The notes: generated from the letters alone by a model not told the origin. DNA of 64,000 nucleotides from Tetragonia tetragonoides (GCA_038025085.1 CM076148.1:21122501-21186500); one strand, 5' to 3'; counted from the stretch's first letter, positions 10,991 through 23,746 are shown. Numbers and translations: made by a program.

Positions 10991-13853
10991 TGTAACACCC
11001 CGAATTTCCGTCCAATTTAAAACCATTTAAAATCTCGAGTTGCAGCGGAAAATACACCGGAAATCCGAAGCGTTACTGCCGTATTTAATGTTCAAATCAA
11101 ATACAAGGCTAGAAAGAAAAACAAGTGCTAGAAACCTCAACCCACATACTAGATAATTAAATATTAACTAGCTTCCAACTAACTTAAAACAATTAGTCCA
11201 AATGAAATAAAAGTATTAAACTTATTAATTCTCATGCAAGAGAATTAATCTCGTTACAATAATAAAAATCCTAATAATAGAAGTTCCAACTAAACAATAA
11301 AATAAATGTTTTTAGAAGATATACTATCTTCTTCGTGCGCCTCCTCTCTAGCTCTACTCCTGGAGCTAATATCCTGTCAATCTACTCCCCCATATACACA
11401 AATTCCATATAGGTTCATCATAGGCCCACCATTGAAGAGAAATGGACAACAAACACAAGTAAAAAGAAAAACAACTAATCAGCGATGCTGAGTAATTCAT
11501 AACCACATAATCCATCTCAATCTCCAATATTAAGTTCTCATGCTTAATCAAATAAACTAATCATACTTTAAGAAATAAAGACAACATGCTTTAAAAATAA
11601 AGACACAATAGTCACCAAATAATAAATCTCAGTATTTATTATTATCCATTAGCCAAGTTCATTAGAGAGAAGAGAATCGCAAGAATTGTCAAACCAACCG
11701 CAGTCGATTCAATAGGATCTTAGTCCCGTGCACAGTGGCAAAAGAGGGATCAACCGTCCCGGAATATAGATGACTCCCGAAGTACTTCTAGATGTTCCTA
11801 AGTATGCATACCCTCTCTCAACCCTTAGGTTTACAAGAAGAACAGTTTCATCCACAAAACTTCACTTGCCCAATCATCATATATGGATACAAGCTTTAAC
11901 TAAATACATTGAGGCCATAACCAATGGAACCACTCAACATATCAATGACAAATTTCCATTCGCATCCTTTGGTGGATCTCTCACACAAAGAAGTCTTAAC
12001 TCTCAATTCAATTTAATATGGTGATCACATAACAAGTAATACACATAATCTTGGCACTCAAGTAACCCAATATGGTTACAATTTCTGATGGCATTTTACA
12101 TGAAAGGGGCATCTAGGCCTTAATTCAAAACCACCTATTCAATAGTCAAAGTCCATATTAACTTATTGAAGTAACATGCTTCTAACATGAATCCACATGC
12201 TTACTAACATGATACAAAAATAGCATTTTTGAGCTATATCCAATTGAACAGTTATTAACATAATTTTCGTTCGATAACCAATAATAAAACATGCATCTCC
12301 TCACATGAAATATTAAACAAGTAGACATTGCTACACAAGTGAATTTTCAATATTATACATGCATTCACTATCATATAATTCTATACGAATCATCACAAGG
12401 AAATAAACATCAATTATTCCTTCTCAAATATTCACAAGTCCAAATATGAATTCACACACCTAATTCAATACTAGACAAATGAACACAAGTCCCAAACGAT
12501 ATGACTTATGACAAAGAGATTACATAATTCATAGAGACATGAATTACCTTTCACAATAGGCAATCACACAAACAATAAACGTAAGCTCCTTACGTTCAAG
12601 CGCGATCAAAGGGTCCTAACAAATCCACAATGTAACAATAGTCAATACCTTGACTTCTAAACCTCTTTATTGAACTTTAAAGATGATTTACTACCCTTAA
12701 TTTAATTAATTAAGTTGCTGGAATTTTCAGTTACTCATGCATGCTCAAAGTTTCCAAAAACGAATTTGCATAACAAAATAGGAAACTTTCCAAAACCCTA
12801 AACAAGTCAACTAGTCAAAGCAAGTCAAGACCCAAACCAACACCAACATCACCGCCACCAGCGGGCCCCACCACCAGCAGACCCGCTGGTGGGCCCGCCG
12901 GCAGGCGCCTGGCGGCGCACGGTCGCCAGCGACGGCGCTGCAGCGCCGCACGGCTGGGCCGTGCGTCATGCAGGCTTGGCCGTGTGGCCCTAATATTTTT
13001 TTTTGTTAATCAATTTAACAAAACTCTAATCTAATTAAATCTAAAATACATAAATTTCCAGATTTAATTAAATTGTAAAGATCTAACCTTTTTCATTCAA
13101 ACTTGATTCAATTTAGTAAAAACCACAACTCAAACCCTAATCATGATTCTATCATGCAAATTAAATAGAATCTAACAAACCCTAGATAAAACTTAAATTA
13201 GGGTTTATCATACAAAACTAGGGTTCATGAAAACATACTTGAATTGAATCAAAAAGCTTTTAATAATCAAAGGAAATCAATTTAGCATACTCACTTGAAA
13301 ATTCAAGGAGTTAAAATTGAGCAAGATGGACTGTGAAAAGTGATGAACTTTTCTCTTTCTTTTTGTTCTGGGGTTCGGCCGTGTGTAGGGAGAGAGGGAG
13401 AGAGACGTTTCTTTTTTTTTTTTTTTTTGTTTGGTAAAGAATCAGTTATGTGAGGAAGTTGAGTATATTTAGGAACCCCCAAATCTACTCCTTCTTTACT
13501 AACTTCTTCCTTCCTAAAAACTCTCCTTAATTCCCTCCACTTACCAAATATTTTAGGAAACCAAATTTTTGCAAAATAAAATCTGAATTTTGTGCCTTAT
13601 TTTCGGCCACTTAGCCGAAAATATTGGCCCAATTTCCTTCCCATAATTTCGGCCATTTACCGAAATTATATCCCACAATTCCTTTTTATTTATTTGGCCC
13701 AATTATAATTTAATTAGGTCCAAAACTCAAAACCTAATATTAATTAGGTACTCAAAACATTTATGAGCCCAATTAGTTATTTTAAATACGAAATTGCATT
13801 TTCTTTTTAAGTAATTATTATTCAAAAATTAATAAAAATTACGGAGTATTACA
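10991..13853 (-). repeat. 5' LTR of the Tekay-type element
   Basis: 2863 bp, TGTAACACCCCG to CGGAGTATTACA, and the partner of 3369-6234. The two differ by scattered substitutions (most visible in the first 80 bp) and small homopolymer changes. The GC-rich hairpin island recurs at about 12855-12985. Confidence 0.95.
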
Positions 13854-13858
13854 TATTT

Positions 13859-14207
13859 ATTTTTAATAGACAGAGCAAAATTTGTGGAGTTAAAGTCCCA
13901 TATTATTTATTGGATACTCACTATCAATTTCAACATAGCACATTCCAATGAAATTCTCTAGTATATATTCATGAACAAACCCATTTGGGGGTGGGGGTGG
14001 TGGGGGGGGGGGGGTGTTTGGTTTTGAAATTTTTTTCAAGTCTTTTTAGTTTAATTTTGAGCTGAAAATTTTTCTACTATATTTTCAAAATTGACAACAA
14101 AAAACTAGAAACCAAAATGTGTGATTTCAAAACCAAATTTTTTGTTTTTGAAAATACTGCAAACTAAAAAACCACCTTGAACAAGTAGCTTTTACTTACA
14201 GTTCGCA
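13859..14207. other. Intergenic DNA with a long G tract
   Basis: No gene is seen. Positions 13987-14014 form an almost pure G run broken by single T residues, able to form a G-quadruplex. 14030-14180 is AT-rich with inverted TTTTGAAA/TTTCAAAA words, possibly an old MITE, but no duplication was found. Confidence 0.6.
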
Positions 14208-14320
14208 TTAATACCACACCCCTTTTTAATAAATACCACACCTCTTTTTAATAAATACCACACCCCTTAAAAAATAAAGTTGCTAAATACCACACCCTTT
14301 TTTAATCAATACCACACCTT
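14208..14320. repeat. Degenerate ACCACACC minisatellite
   Basis: About five imperfect units of AATACCACACC followed by C/T-rich and AATAA spacer, roughly 22-38 bp apart. A last unit is split by the LINE at 14321 and continues at 16253-16269 through the LINE's target duplication. Confidence 0.75.
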
Positions 14321-16252
14321 CACTAAGTAAATAGTGGTCTTGGAATTGGTTCGGTCAAAGAAATGACTGGCTTTACTAAGCAAATAGGTGTGGCGTTTTT
14401 TGGATGGTGGCAGCGGTTTATGAAAGGATGTGATCTCATCCAAATATAACAGCTGTGAAGCTTCCTCACTTGAGGGGATTCTTGTTCCGAAAACTGGGGG
14501 ACCATGGAAAGTAATAACAAATGTGGTGAAGAAAAACAAGGAGGTGGTTGAGATCTTTAGAAAGGGGCTTGGTATTAAAGTGGGTGATGGATCTACTGCA
14601 AAATTTTGGCTTGACTGGTGGATTGGTGATCAACCTCTCAGTAAGAAATTCCCAAGACTTTTCTCTCTAGCCATTCAACCACGAGCAAGTGTTAGCGATC
14701 TGGGATTTTGGGATGGTTTGTTGTGGATATGGAAGAACTTGTCATGGCGTAGAAATCTTTTTGTATGGGAAGACTCTCAGAAACAAGAGTTGTATAGACT
14801 TCTTGAGAAAGCTGAATTTCTCCCTGGTACTAGCGATCGTCTATACAGGAATTTCGAAAATAATGGGGCTTTCTCTGTTAAATTGATCAGAAAGCAATTG
14901 GCAAGCGTCGAAGGTGAGCTTAACTGCGAGGTTGTGAGAGGTGTCTGGAGGGTCTTGCGCCTCCAAAAGTTGAAACTTTCATGTGACTTGATTGTCTGGG
15001 TCGTATTAAAACAAAGGAAAGACTACTGAATTTAGGCATCATGTCCTTGAATGACTCGTTATGTGTTCTGTGTGGGGAAGCAGAGGAAACAGTAATACAC
15101 CTTAGCATATCATGGAAGCTTTGGTTCAATTGGCTTGCAATATGGCAAGTTCACTGGTGTCCCTCGAGTACTATGTCTGACATTTTCAATCAATGGTGTG
15201 ATTTAGCAAAGGGTGATGATCACTTTAAGAAGGTTTGGATTACATACGCCTTCGTTGTAGTATGGAAGATATGGAAGAAACGCAATGACAGAATCTTCAA
15301 CGAGAAAAGTTGCAACGATGAACAACTATTTGAGATGGCTCTACTACGCCTGGGTCATTGGATTAAAGCATGGGATGAAAAATTTTCGTATACTCCCCAA
15401 GATGAAAATTTGTCTCAAAATTCACAGAGTTGTACTGAAAATCCCATGTCGGATTGTGTGGGAAGCTCCACCTAGAGGTACTGTCAAGCAGTGGCGATCC
15501 TGACTCTTCATGGGTCCCAGGCAAAACAAATAAAATGGGCCGTTAAGATGGCAATAGACCCTTTTTTTTACAACCAAAGGGAGACATTTTTTTTTTGGGC
15601 CGTCTTTTCCCCTCTTTTTCTTTGGGCCCTAGGCGGTCGCCCTCTTTGTCCTCCCCTCTAGGCCGGCTCTGCTGTCAAGTGGAATGTTGATGCTTCGTTC
15701 AAGGACAAAGCTAGAGCTATTGGGGATGTACTGCATGAATGGAATAGCAACTTCAGATGTGTGTTCTCCTGCTCGATTTCAGCTAAGGAAATCATCAAAG
15801 CTGAGATTCTTGCCATTAAAAGGCGTTGCAGGAGTCTGTTTGCAAGGAGTGGCTTCTGCAGTTCAGCATCATCGTGGAATCAGACTCTAAAAATGCAGTA
15901 AGTTGGTGTAATTCCTCCTCGGGGGGTCCATGGGAGGATCGGTTTGCTCTAAACTTGATCCAAAAATTACTGCATGAATTCCCACAGATTAAAGTTGTTC
16001 ATAGATTGAGGAGTGCGAATTGCGTAACTGATGGTCTAGCTAAGCAAGGGCACTCAAGGAATCGTGATTTTGTGGTGTGGCTCTAACTTCCTTCTATGCT
16101 TCCTGTTTGCTATAATGTTGCTCACCTCCCTCATTATCATATGGAGCTCATGTTATGGGCTGGTGTTTTTGGTGTTTTCTCCTGTACATCTCAACTTTGA
16201 TCACCTTTTGATCCTATTAATTAATGAGAAGCACCTAATATCAAAAAAAATA
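14321..16252 (+). mobile_element. 5'-truncated L1-type LINE
   Basis: The plus strand carries the 3' part of a plant LINE ORF2: the region after reverse transcriptase (segments near GSVKE and ALLSK), a zinc-binding zf-RVT domain (CVLCGEAEETVIHL near 15060), and RNase H (WNVDAS near 15680 to a stop at 16085). A 3' UTR and short A tail follow. The frame is broken by stops replacing Trp near 14370 and 14425 and by frameshifts near 15000 and 15890. The 17-bp duplication AATCAATACCACACCTT at 14304-14320 and 16253-16269 fixes both ends. A hAT MITE sits in RNase H. Confidence 0.9.
15489..15671. mobile_element. hAT-type MITE inside LINE RNase H
   Basis: 183 bp with the perfect 8-bp duplication CTGTCAAG at 15481-15488 and 15672-15679. 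The ends are CAGTGGCG and, inverted, CAGAGCCG. The inner sequence (GGGCCCTAGGCGGTCGCCC) resembles a widespread plant hAT-like family. Removing the insert and one duplication restores the LINE reading GTVKWNVDAS across the joint. Confidence 0.88.
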
Positions 16253-16269
16253 AATCAATACCACACCTT

Positions 16270-17335
16270 AAATGATAAAATTACTAGTTTAACCTTATCT
16301 TGTGAAATATGGGAAAAAAAATAATAATGATAAATCAAAACCCCATATGTCAGTCAACCTGCAAAATTACAAATCGCATTAGAACACTCCCCATCCTTTT
16401 GCTCTGGCCTCTGCAATTCAACACTTCCCCACTGCCATAGCTGAATAGCTCCTCCCCAATGCAATAGCTAGCTCCTCCACAATCAATTCACCAATTTGCT
16501 CACCCAGCACTCAATGAATATCCTTAGCTGATCTTGTCCCTAAGTTTCCAACAAAGAAACCTCAACTACCGCCATTGCCATAGCTTATTTATGTCAATCA
16601 CACTGAACAAATGCAATTATACATGGTTCAAGTAACTAAAAGGGAGACATCTACTGATCGTTGCATGACACGGTCGGTCACGAAAGCATAAAATAGTCTC
16701 AAGAATCCAATTGAGTTGCTACAATCCACGCCATATTTCTCTCTCTCATGAGTCATGATCATCCCTGCATCTTAATTTTATACAATGTTCTCTGAATCTT
16801 GCCCAATATCTAACAACTCTTCTCTGTCATGAGAGTTGAGACTATCAAATTAAACATAAGAACATATGGGTCTTTCTGATTCATTTAAAAAAAAACTCTC
16901 TTTCTATCAAAAAAAAAAAAATAATAACTTTCTCTACAATTCCAATATCCAAATTCCTAGCCACTCCCCTGCATAGTTGATTTTAGATAACATGTTCATG
17001 CTTCACCAGAGTAAAAGCTTCTTGTGCTTTCCCTTCTAGCATCAACCTTTTCTCAGTAATGCAGCTTTAGAGCTTAATACGGCCGAGCTCCTCACTAGAA
17101 TCATTTTATTTCCAGCTTAGCTCACTAAGGCAGTAAGCAAATTCTATAAGTGTATCCACCCATATTTCGTTTGAAAAGCCATATGTTACACCTAGGCAAG
17201 AACATAGACACAGCTGCAGGTATATGTCATCTATAGGTGATCAAATGCTTAATATGTGTTGGATACATGTGTTGTGTCGTGTCTACGTGGCAGATAATCG
17301 AAGAGGCACCCATTGTGTAACAAATTCCCTCAATG
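16270..17335. other. Intergenic DNA downstream of the host gene
   Basis: No supported gene. C/T-rich low-complexity DNA with many short Leu/Ser-type frames. The right part is the 3' flank of the minus-strand gene. A possible poly(A) signal for it is AATAAA on the minus strand near 17105-17110. Confidence 0.5.
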
Positions 17336-20300
17336 TTATCTTTCGTTTAGAGCATGGGCAAGCTTGCGAAGTTCTTCAAATGCCTGCATTGTTTCAGCAT
17401 CAAATCCTCCAGCAAACTGCATTACAAAAGGGAGAACGCAAATTAATGAAATAGCTTGACATAACAAGGATTACTACATCCACATGTACACAAAACTAGT
17501 AATAGCTACCACTACATCCAACATAGCTTGTTTTTTGGATGTGTCTGTTAAGATCAGTGTTAGACACTTCTGACTAACCTGATGGATTCTGAAAGCAAAC
17601 CTCACTCCTTGAAGGAGCATGTAGTCCATAGCGGGATCTTTATCGAGTGATGACCGGGATTGGAGTTCTGTCGCCACTCTATTCATGTATTTCTTTGCCA
17701 ATTTTACTGAACCCAGCTTTACCTGCCCATTAGAATCGCAGACAATGGTTCTCAACCAGCAAAGAAATGCTAAACATGTGATACATACAAGGGTATATTA
17801 TGCCCAGTACTTCAAAGCAAAGCAGATGCGCAGGATCACAATGAATGGCAGCATTTTAAAATATTACTCGTACAAAAATGAAGAGGGGGAGGGGAGTGCA
17901 ACTTGAACAGGAACTCCTTATTTTATAGAAAGGGAAGCAATCACTAGTCTTATTACAAAGAGATTGCTTATGTTTAGGACTATTGCTCTCTCACCCAAAT
18001 CTCTATGATGGCTTTCCTACTTAGGATCGAGGAGCAAAGTAAAGGTACTAGATAGCGATGTTAGGATGACCCCTTTCGCACAATAATATAACCCAAACGG
18101 AAAACAAGCTTGATTTCTGTCATGAATAATGCAAGAATAGACATAGAGCCCTTGTAATCTGAACTGATATCTGTAATCTGTGCACCTGCAGATAAAGTTA
18201 GTCTTGTATTTGGTGGAATAAAGCTGCCTTGGGTAAGCTTATTTGAGACATACAGCATAGGCTTGAGTAGCTACAGGTTCAATGGGGGTCTCTACCTATT
18301 ATATGAAGTACAACAAATTTCTCACAGCTGAGAACAGATAGGAAGCTGCTTGGCTAGTTCAAAAACTGTTCGATTAGAGAAGAACTAGCACGTGTGGTAC
18401 ATACTGAGCTGCAGGATCTTCTAGGCATCATGTGAGTAGAGCATCAAAGAGCATTAATCACTCCCCCTGCTGTGAGAAGGAATGGGCAAATGTTATATGG
18501 TATACTACCTCTGTTCCCGAATGGAGGTTCGTTCCTTGAGGGGCAAAAGATAATAATGGAGGTTCGTTTCTTGAGGGGCAAAAAATAATAATGGTGGTTC
18601 GTTTCTTGGCTCTGCATTCTTCATAGATTACCTATATGGCAGATTGGATTCCAAGGACCTAGTATATGTGCCCTCTGTCAGAAAAATGAAGAAACCATCC
18701 CACACATGATGGTCCAATGTGAGTTCTCTCCACTTATCTGGAGGAAGGTTATGAACTGGCAGCAGATTATATACCAACCATGTAAGCAGCTGGTCTGATG
18801 TTACAGGCTTACAGCAGGCCTGCACTCAATTCAAACGAAGAAATCCCAAAAACAAATTTTTGGAGTCTACTTTACTGGTGTTTTCTATCATTGGTGGCAA
18901 GAACAAAATTTGAGAAATTTCCAGGATACTAGAACTGTAATACAAAACAACAAAACAACAAAAACAACCCAGTAAGTGTCCCGCCTAGGGCGGGGTCTGG
19001 GGAGGTCCAGATGTACGCAGTCTTACCCCTAACTAGTTGCCTAGAAGAGAGACTGTTTCCGAAAGACCCACAAAAACCTTTTTTTTTTTTTTTAAATGCA
19101 TTTCAAAACGTTATACTAGAACTGTAATGTAACCATTATATCCAAGCAGTTCATACTCTACTTCAAGGATCTCGAAAAAGGAAGCTAAAGGAATATTGTC
19201 ACTGTAAACTTAACTTCTTTCCTTGATCTATTTCCTTTGTGCAGTTGAGATGTGGGATTCCCTGTGCTTGACAGCTGCTTTTGTAATGACCCAAGAGGGC
19301 ACGTGACTATGGACCATGTTCGAAAGATCTTACTAGAAGGGATGTTGAACATGGGCTAGGATGCCTAGACCCTTGGTTCTTTTGCATAGCTGAGTTATAA
19401 GGAGTTGTAAGTGTCTGTAGCTAGGGCAAATTATGATCTGTGATTGACCCATCCTTTGGAAGTAATAAAACTATTACTATACTGTGCAAACAAAATTTAA
19501 TTGCAAAATTTTGCAGTTAAAAATGCACCTTGCTTATGATTCCACTGTCAAGCATCCAATCTGTAGGAATATGGAATTCTTTACAGCTACGAATCAGTGA
19601 CTCCCTTGTTCGGAAAAGATTATAAATTGTACGCTCGATCCTGAAAGCAGAAATGCAAAGTTTATAAAATCCTATTCAGAGCAAGATTTGCGATATCCAG
19701 TCTAAAGCCTATCAAAAGAATGGTAATTACTTCTCAGACAAAGAAACCATTTTCTTCAGGGCAATGTCACAGGGAAGCCGAGGATCATCGTGATAATAAG
19801 TGACTTCCGTCTCCAATTTCTTTAGGTCTTTGTAGCCAAATGCAGCTTCTCGTAATGTGTCAGCCTTCTTTTCTGGCCAATCAAAGTGCTTCAAGACTGC
19901 CCTTTCATCCACCTTGTAAATACAGAAAGCATGACAGATGTGATATCAGATTCATTCTTAATATTTGCCAAAAACACACTTAAACCTCTGAATAGTGTTA
20001 TAATTACGAGGTCATTAATCAGTAGTCGCCATTTCAACATCCCAGAAAACAAGTCAATGCACTGGCGAATTCTTTTCAAAACGTATATTTCTGTCCCAAT
20101 ATTAATTTCTCATTCTGCTACTACTCTAAAACTTAACAAATGGGTTGGTCACACAGTCCTACAGACACTGGAACAATAAGCATTGTACTCACAAGGAAGC
20201 CGAGCTCGTCATCCAGCCATTTAACAAATGCCACAACATCCTGTATATCTCCATAGACAGCATCATTGACTTCTTTAATCAATGAATTCACAAATTCTCC

Positions 20301-23300
20301 TTGAGTCTCAACATCTGCCTTTATCTGCACAGGCATTAAACAAAACATGTCAATGAAAGATTAAATAATTCAAGACACTATGTTGCACTTGAGTCTTCTA
20401 ATGAAATTTAAATCTTAAAGTTGGAGGAAGAAAGAAAGGACTATTGTCACTGAGAACTCACAGCAAGCAGATAAGACGACCGATTCTCAATTTCACCTAT
20501 CATATTGCTTCGAACATTTGCCACGTTGGGGCTATCACAAATTGCTCCACCAGTAGAATCTCTTCGAGTGTCCCGTTTCATTAGTGAATGATAGAATTCG
20601 ACAACCTGAGGCGCACGCTGCACAGTGCCAGCATTATTACCAGATGAAAACCTTGGAGGGGGTGGGGGAGGAGGTGGAGGAGGCGGCGCCATAGGAGCTT
20701 GAACCGAGCTTCCTTCCTTAGGTCCAGTAGGATTGGCACAAGAAGGTCTAGGAGGCGGGTTTGGTACTCGCAAGGCCCTCTTCTCAACATCTAAGGGAGC
20801 CAAAACTTTGATAGCTTCATGGCTTGGAGAATTTACTGGGTTTTCTTCCCTAAATTCCATCTCTTGTGAGCACATAAATCCATCAGATTGCCTTCTGTTA
20901 TTTATCACCATATCTTCATCAGAACATTTTGATCCACTAATGGAGTGCCTTCTTATAGAACTATTCCCTTCCAGGGCATCCTCCCATCTTTTATCAAGTC
21001 CTAAAGGGCTTGGGTATCTTAGACTTGACAGATCCTCATTGACAACCGGCCATTTATCTAGCTTCTTTACAACCCGCAATCTCTTTGCACTGCTGCATTC
21101 TGGAACCTCATCGCTACCACGATGATTAGTCTCAGTCGAATGAGGGCTCGATCCCATATCAGATGCAGTACATGAACACGAGTCACGAAGCTCATTGCGC
21201 AACTGGGCATTCACCCATCTTAGGTAAGCAAGCTCCTCTACCTCAGTCAACCTATTCATCTGTAACCCTTCAACTTGTTTCGACAAATCTTCATTTGTGT
21301 GCCTCAACATTGATGCCTCCGCTTTAATCTTGGCCACAATTTCACTCTATTAACATTGAAGCACAATTATAAAACACAATAGGTCCATTTCAGTACTGAA
21401 CCACTGATATTATTTCTGAAAACATAATACTAATAGTACATAAACTTAAAACAATAGCTCCAAATTACTCTCTGTACAAAATTAAAACAGCAATAGCAAC
21501 CCACTAAAAAATTAATTTTAACATAAAGCAAAGGAATTCATAACTTCGGTAAATTCCTTACATGTCCCATGAGCCATTGTCCAATCATCAGTTTGGTACC
21601 GTTTACTAACTAGTAATTCAATGCAATCATTTTGTAGAGTACATGTGAAGTGGAAAAGGAAGAAGGGGAGGAGAAATTGATTACACCATCCAAATTGCAA
21701 AGTAACCATCTTATATATTTTTTTATTAGAATACGGTTAGATATTGCATTCCTTCTTCCACAGGACCCCAATGCAGAGCCCGTGGATGACTGTACAAACT
21801 ACAGGCTATACCAGTATAGTATACCTGTAAGCTATTACTGTAACCACACTAAAAGAAAAACCAACAAAACAAAGCCCACCCAACGTCCTAAGAAAACAGG
21901 GAAACCATAACAGAATTTAATACCTTCCTAACCAAATGTGCCCACCACCAAATTTTCGGGGTAAACAGCATTGGCTCGAACACAAGTAGTATACTGAATG
22001 CTTCTTACAGGTTGTTGCACTGTTCTTTTATCTTCACAAAAGATACGCCTACTCCTTCACACCAAAATTCATAGATCACACACAAGAACACTGCTTTGCT
22101 GCACTTGATTCTCATATTCTTTTTCCTACAGTGACGTTTGAACCACCGCAACTCCCTCTCTAAGGACCACGGCCTTCTAATAAAACCCAGCAAAATGACC
22201 CCTGACCAAACAGTGGCTGAGTATTCACACTGGATAAAAAGATGTCTACAGCTATCAACACCTGAGGCACATAATTGACATTGTTGGGAAACAGTAACCC
22301 CTCTCACAGAAAGATTGTCAGCAGTAGGGAGATGATTCAGAGCTGCAAAACAAGCCATCAGTTGTGCTTTGGCAAGAGATTCCCATAGAACAGTATGCCA
22401 AGAAACTTTCGGACCATTGGAGCTCCACTGATGCTGCTTGTCAACAGCAACCTGTACATTTCCACGCACCTGAACAAAATCCTCTCTAAAGGTGAAGCAA
22501 ATTCTTCCATAGCCAGGAATCATTCATCTCTCTCCTCCCACGCCTTCCGTTTTCGTCCCACATCTACTCTATAAAATGATCCATTACATTGTAATCACCA
22601 CTACTACCAAGTACATGACCCCTTAATGTTACAACTCTTAATACACTCCATATTGTACAATTAGATATCCCCATTTACGGTATTGCCCTATAAACTAGTC
22701 ATGTACATATCAATCTTTTCTATACCTATTCCCACACCCAAACTAGTTTCATCAAATCAAACTAAGAACAATAAATCCAACAATCATGTTACTGAAAGAC
22801 AAGATGAACTACCCTCTATACGCACTAAAACAGCATTAACAACCCAATACAAATTAACATTATCACAATAGCATCAACCAAACAAATTCAAAAATTCCAC
22901 AAAATCAATTTGGGGGTACATTACAAGATTACATACCTCAGAAGCTTTTGCAAAATTAGCCAACTGGGACTCCATAGAAGAAACCCTGCAAGAAAGATCT
23001 CTCTTTTGAAGCTGTAGCTCCTTATTCATACGCCTAAGTTCAATCACTTCGATTTCAAGACTTTGAGGCTTCTGGGTTCTTTTCCTCAGAACACATTCAT
23101 CAGAATTTAAACATAATAATTCCTTCTTAAGAGTTGTTTTCTCAGATTCAAGCACATTAACTTTATCAATAAGCTCCTGAACTTCATTTCTCTTAGCTTC
23201 AACCTCTCTTTCCAACTCCAAAACCCTCTGATTTCTCTTACTTTCCAACAACTTCTCTTGTAATTGGAACTCTCTCTCCTTTGATTCTTTCAACAAGCCC

Positions 23301-23746
23301 CTCAAATTCTCTATCTCCACAAACAAATCTCGTGAACCTAATGTCTTGTGGGTCCCACTGGGTGACTTCAAAGCGTGGGGATGTACTTGGGTAGCTGCCA
23401 CAGAACAAGATAAATCACTAATCAAACCCCTCTTTATAACCTTGTTACTGTCATTATTAATATTGTTGTTGTTGTTGTTTGTCTGTAAAGGTTGTGTCTT
23501 TTTTCTGGTGTTGTTTATGAGTGTTGGGGCTGTGGTGGTGGTGGTTTGGAGTTTGGTTTTTCTCTCTCCTGCTAAGTTTTTCACAATATGAGAACCCCAT
23601 GAAGATGCAGACTTTAATTTGGATGATGATGTTGATGAAGAATTGCTGTTGTTCCCTTTTGTATTACTCTTTGGTGGCTGATTTTGGTCGGAGAATTTTA
23701 AGGATTTTGTTCTGGTTTCTTTGGGTTTCTGGTTATCTTCCTTCAT
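17336..23746 (-). CDS. CHUP1/IPGA1-like coiled-coil protein, 7 exons
   Basis: Exons on the minus strand: 23746-22937, 21346-20462, 20324-20193, 19912-19731, 19640-19529, 17722-17579 and 17416-17336. They total 2346 bp (781 residues). All introns are GT-AG and all phases close. The start is ATG at 23746 (MKEDNQ); an upstream open stretch has no ATG. The N-terminus is Ser/Asn/Lys-rich, followed by a heptad-rich coiled coil (about 140-340) and a proline run near residues 490-501. The conserved C-terminal domain runs from EFYHSLMKRD through DVVAFVKWLDDELGFL, KHFDWPEKKAD and FRIHQ to the stop. Family members CHUP1 (chloroplast-actin anchoring) and IPGA1 (microtubule-associated, petal growth) share this C-terminus. 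No N-terminal hydrophobic anchor is seen, which favours an IPGA1-like cytosolic role (inference). Introns 1 and 5 hold transposon debris. Confidence 0.93.
18520..18609. repeat. 35-bp tandem repeat in intron 5
   Basis: Units start at 18520, 18555 and 18590, each near AATGGAGGTTCGTTTCTTGA followed by GGGGCAAAA and AATAAT. The sequence just before (TACTACCTCTGTTCCCGAAT) resembles the end of a Stowaway-type MITE. No matching second end was found. Confidence 0.75.
18600..18840 (+). pseudogene. LINE zf-RVT fragment in intron 5
   Basis: The plus strand reads a LINE zinc-binding segment: CALCQKNEETIPHMMVQC followed by Trp-containing sequence, then degenerate codons to about 18915. It is antisense to the host gene. 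It is a fossil fragment, and its ends are not defined. Confidence 0.7.
18942..19112 (-). mobile_element. SINE (Au-like) or RTE tail in intron 5
   Basis: 171 bp flanked by the perfect 16-bp duplication ATACTAGAACTGTAAT at 18926-18941 and 19113-19128. On the minus strand it reads CGGAAACAGTCTCTC, GGGGTAAGACTGCGTACAT, CCTCCCCAGACCCCGCC and ends in ACTGGGTTGTTTTTGTTG repeats. This 3' part with a TTG-type tail is shared by Au-type plant SINEs and RTE LINEs. It is in the same orientation as the host gene. Confidence 0.82.
22005..22523 (-). pseudogene. LINE zf-RVT remnant in intron 1, open frame
   Basis: An open frame of 172 codons on the coding strand of the host gene, ending at 22005. The segment from KVSWHTVLWESLAKAQLMA through LPTADNL and CQLCASGVDSCRHLFIQC is the zinc-binding zf-RVT domain of plant LINE ORF2. 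Reverse transcriptase and RNase H are absent nearby. It lies between exon 1 (ending 22937) and exon 2 (starting 21346). The exon 1-exon 2 joint is in phase without it, so it is read here as intronic transposon debris. Confidence 0.75.

Larger units (their letters stand above)
3369..13853 (-). mobile_element. Ty3/gypsy chromovirus, Tekay type, defective, complete ends
   Basis: A 10.5-kb LTR retrotransposon on the minus strand. Both ends are TG...CA, and the perfect 5-bp duplication TATTT lies at 3364-3368 and 13854-13858. The order on the minus strand is 5' LTR, initiator-Met primer site, an unknown ORF, a collapsed gag, a pol without protease (reverse transcriptase, RNase H, integrase with C-terminal chromodomain), polypurine tract, 3' LTR. 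Integrase downstream of RNase H defines Ty3/gypsy. The chromodomain and LTRs near 2.9 kb point to the Tekay/Del lineage. Several stops and frameshifts make it non-functional. LTR divergence looks like a few percent by eye. Confidence 0.95.

Noticed and set aside
20733..21125. Plus-strand ORF of 130 codons
   Set aside because: It is antisense to exon 2 of the CHUP1/IPGA1-like gene, whose sense reading is conserved and spliced in phase.
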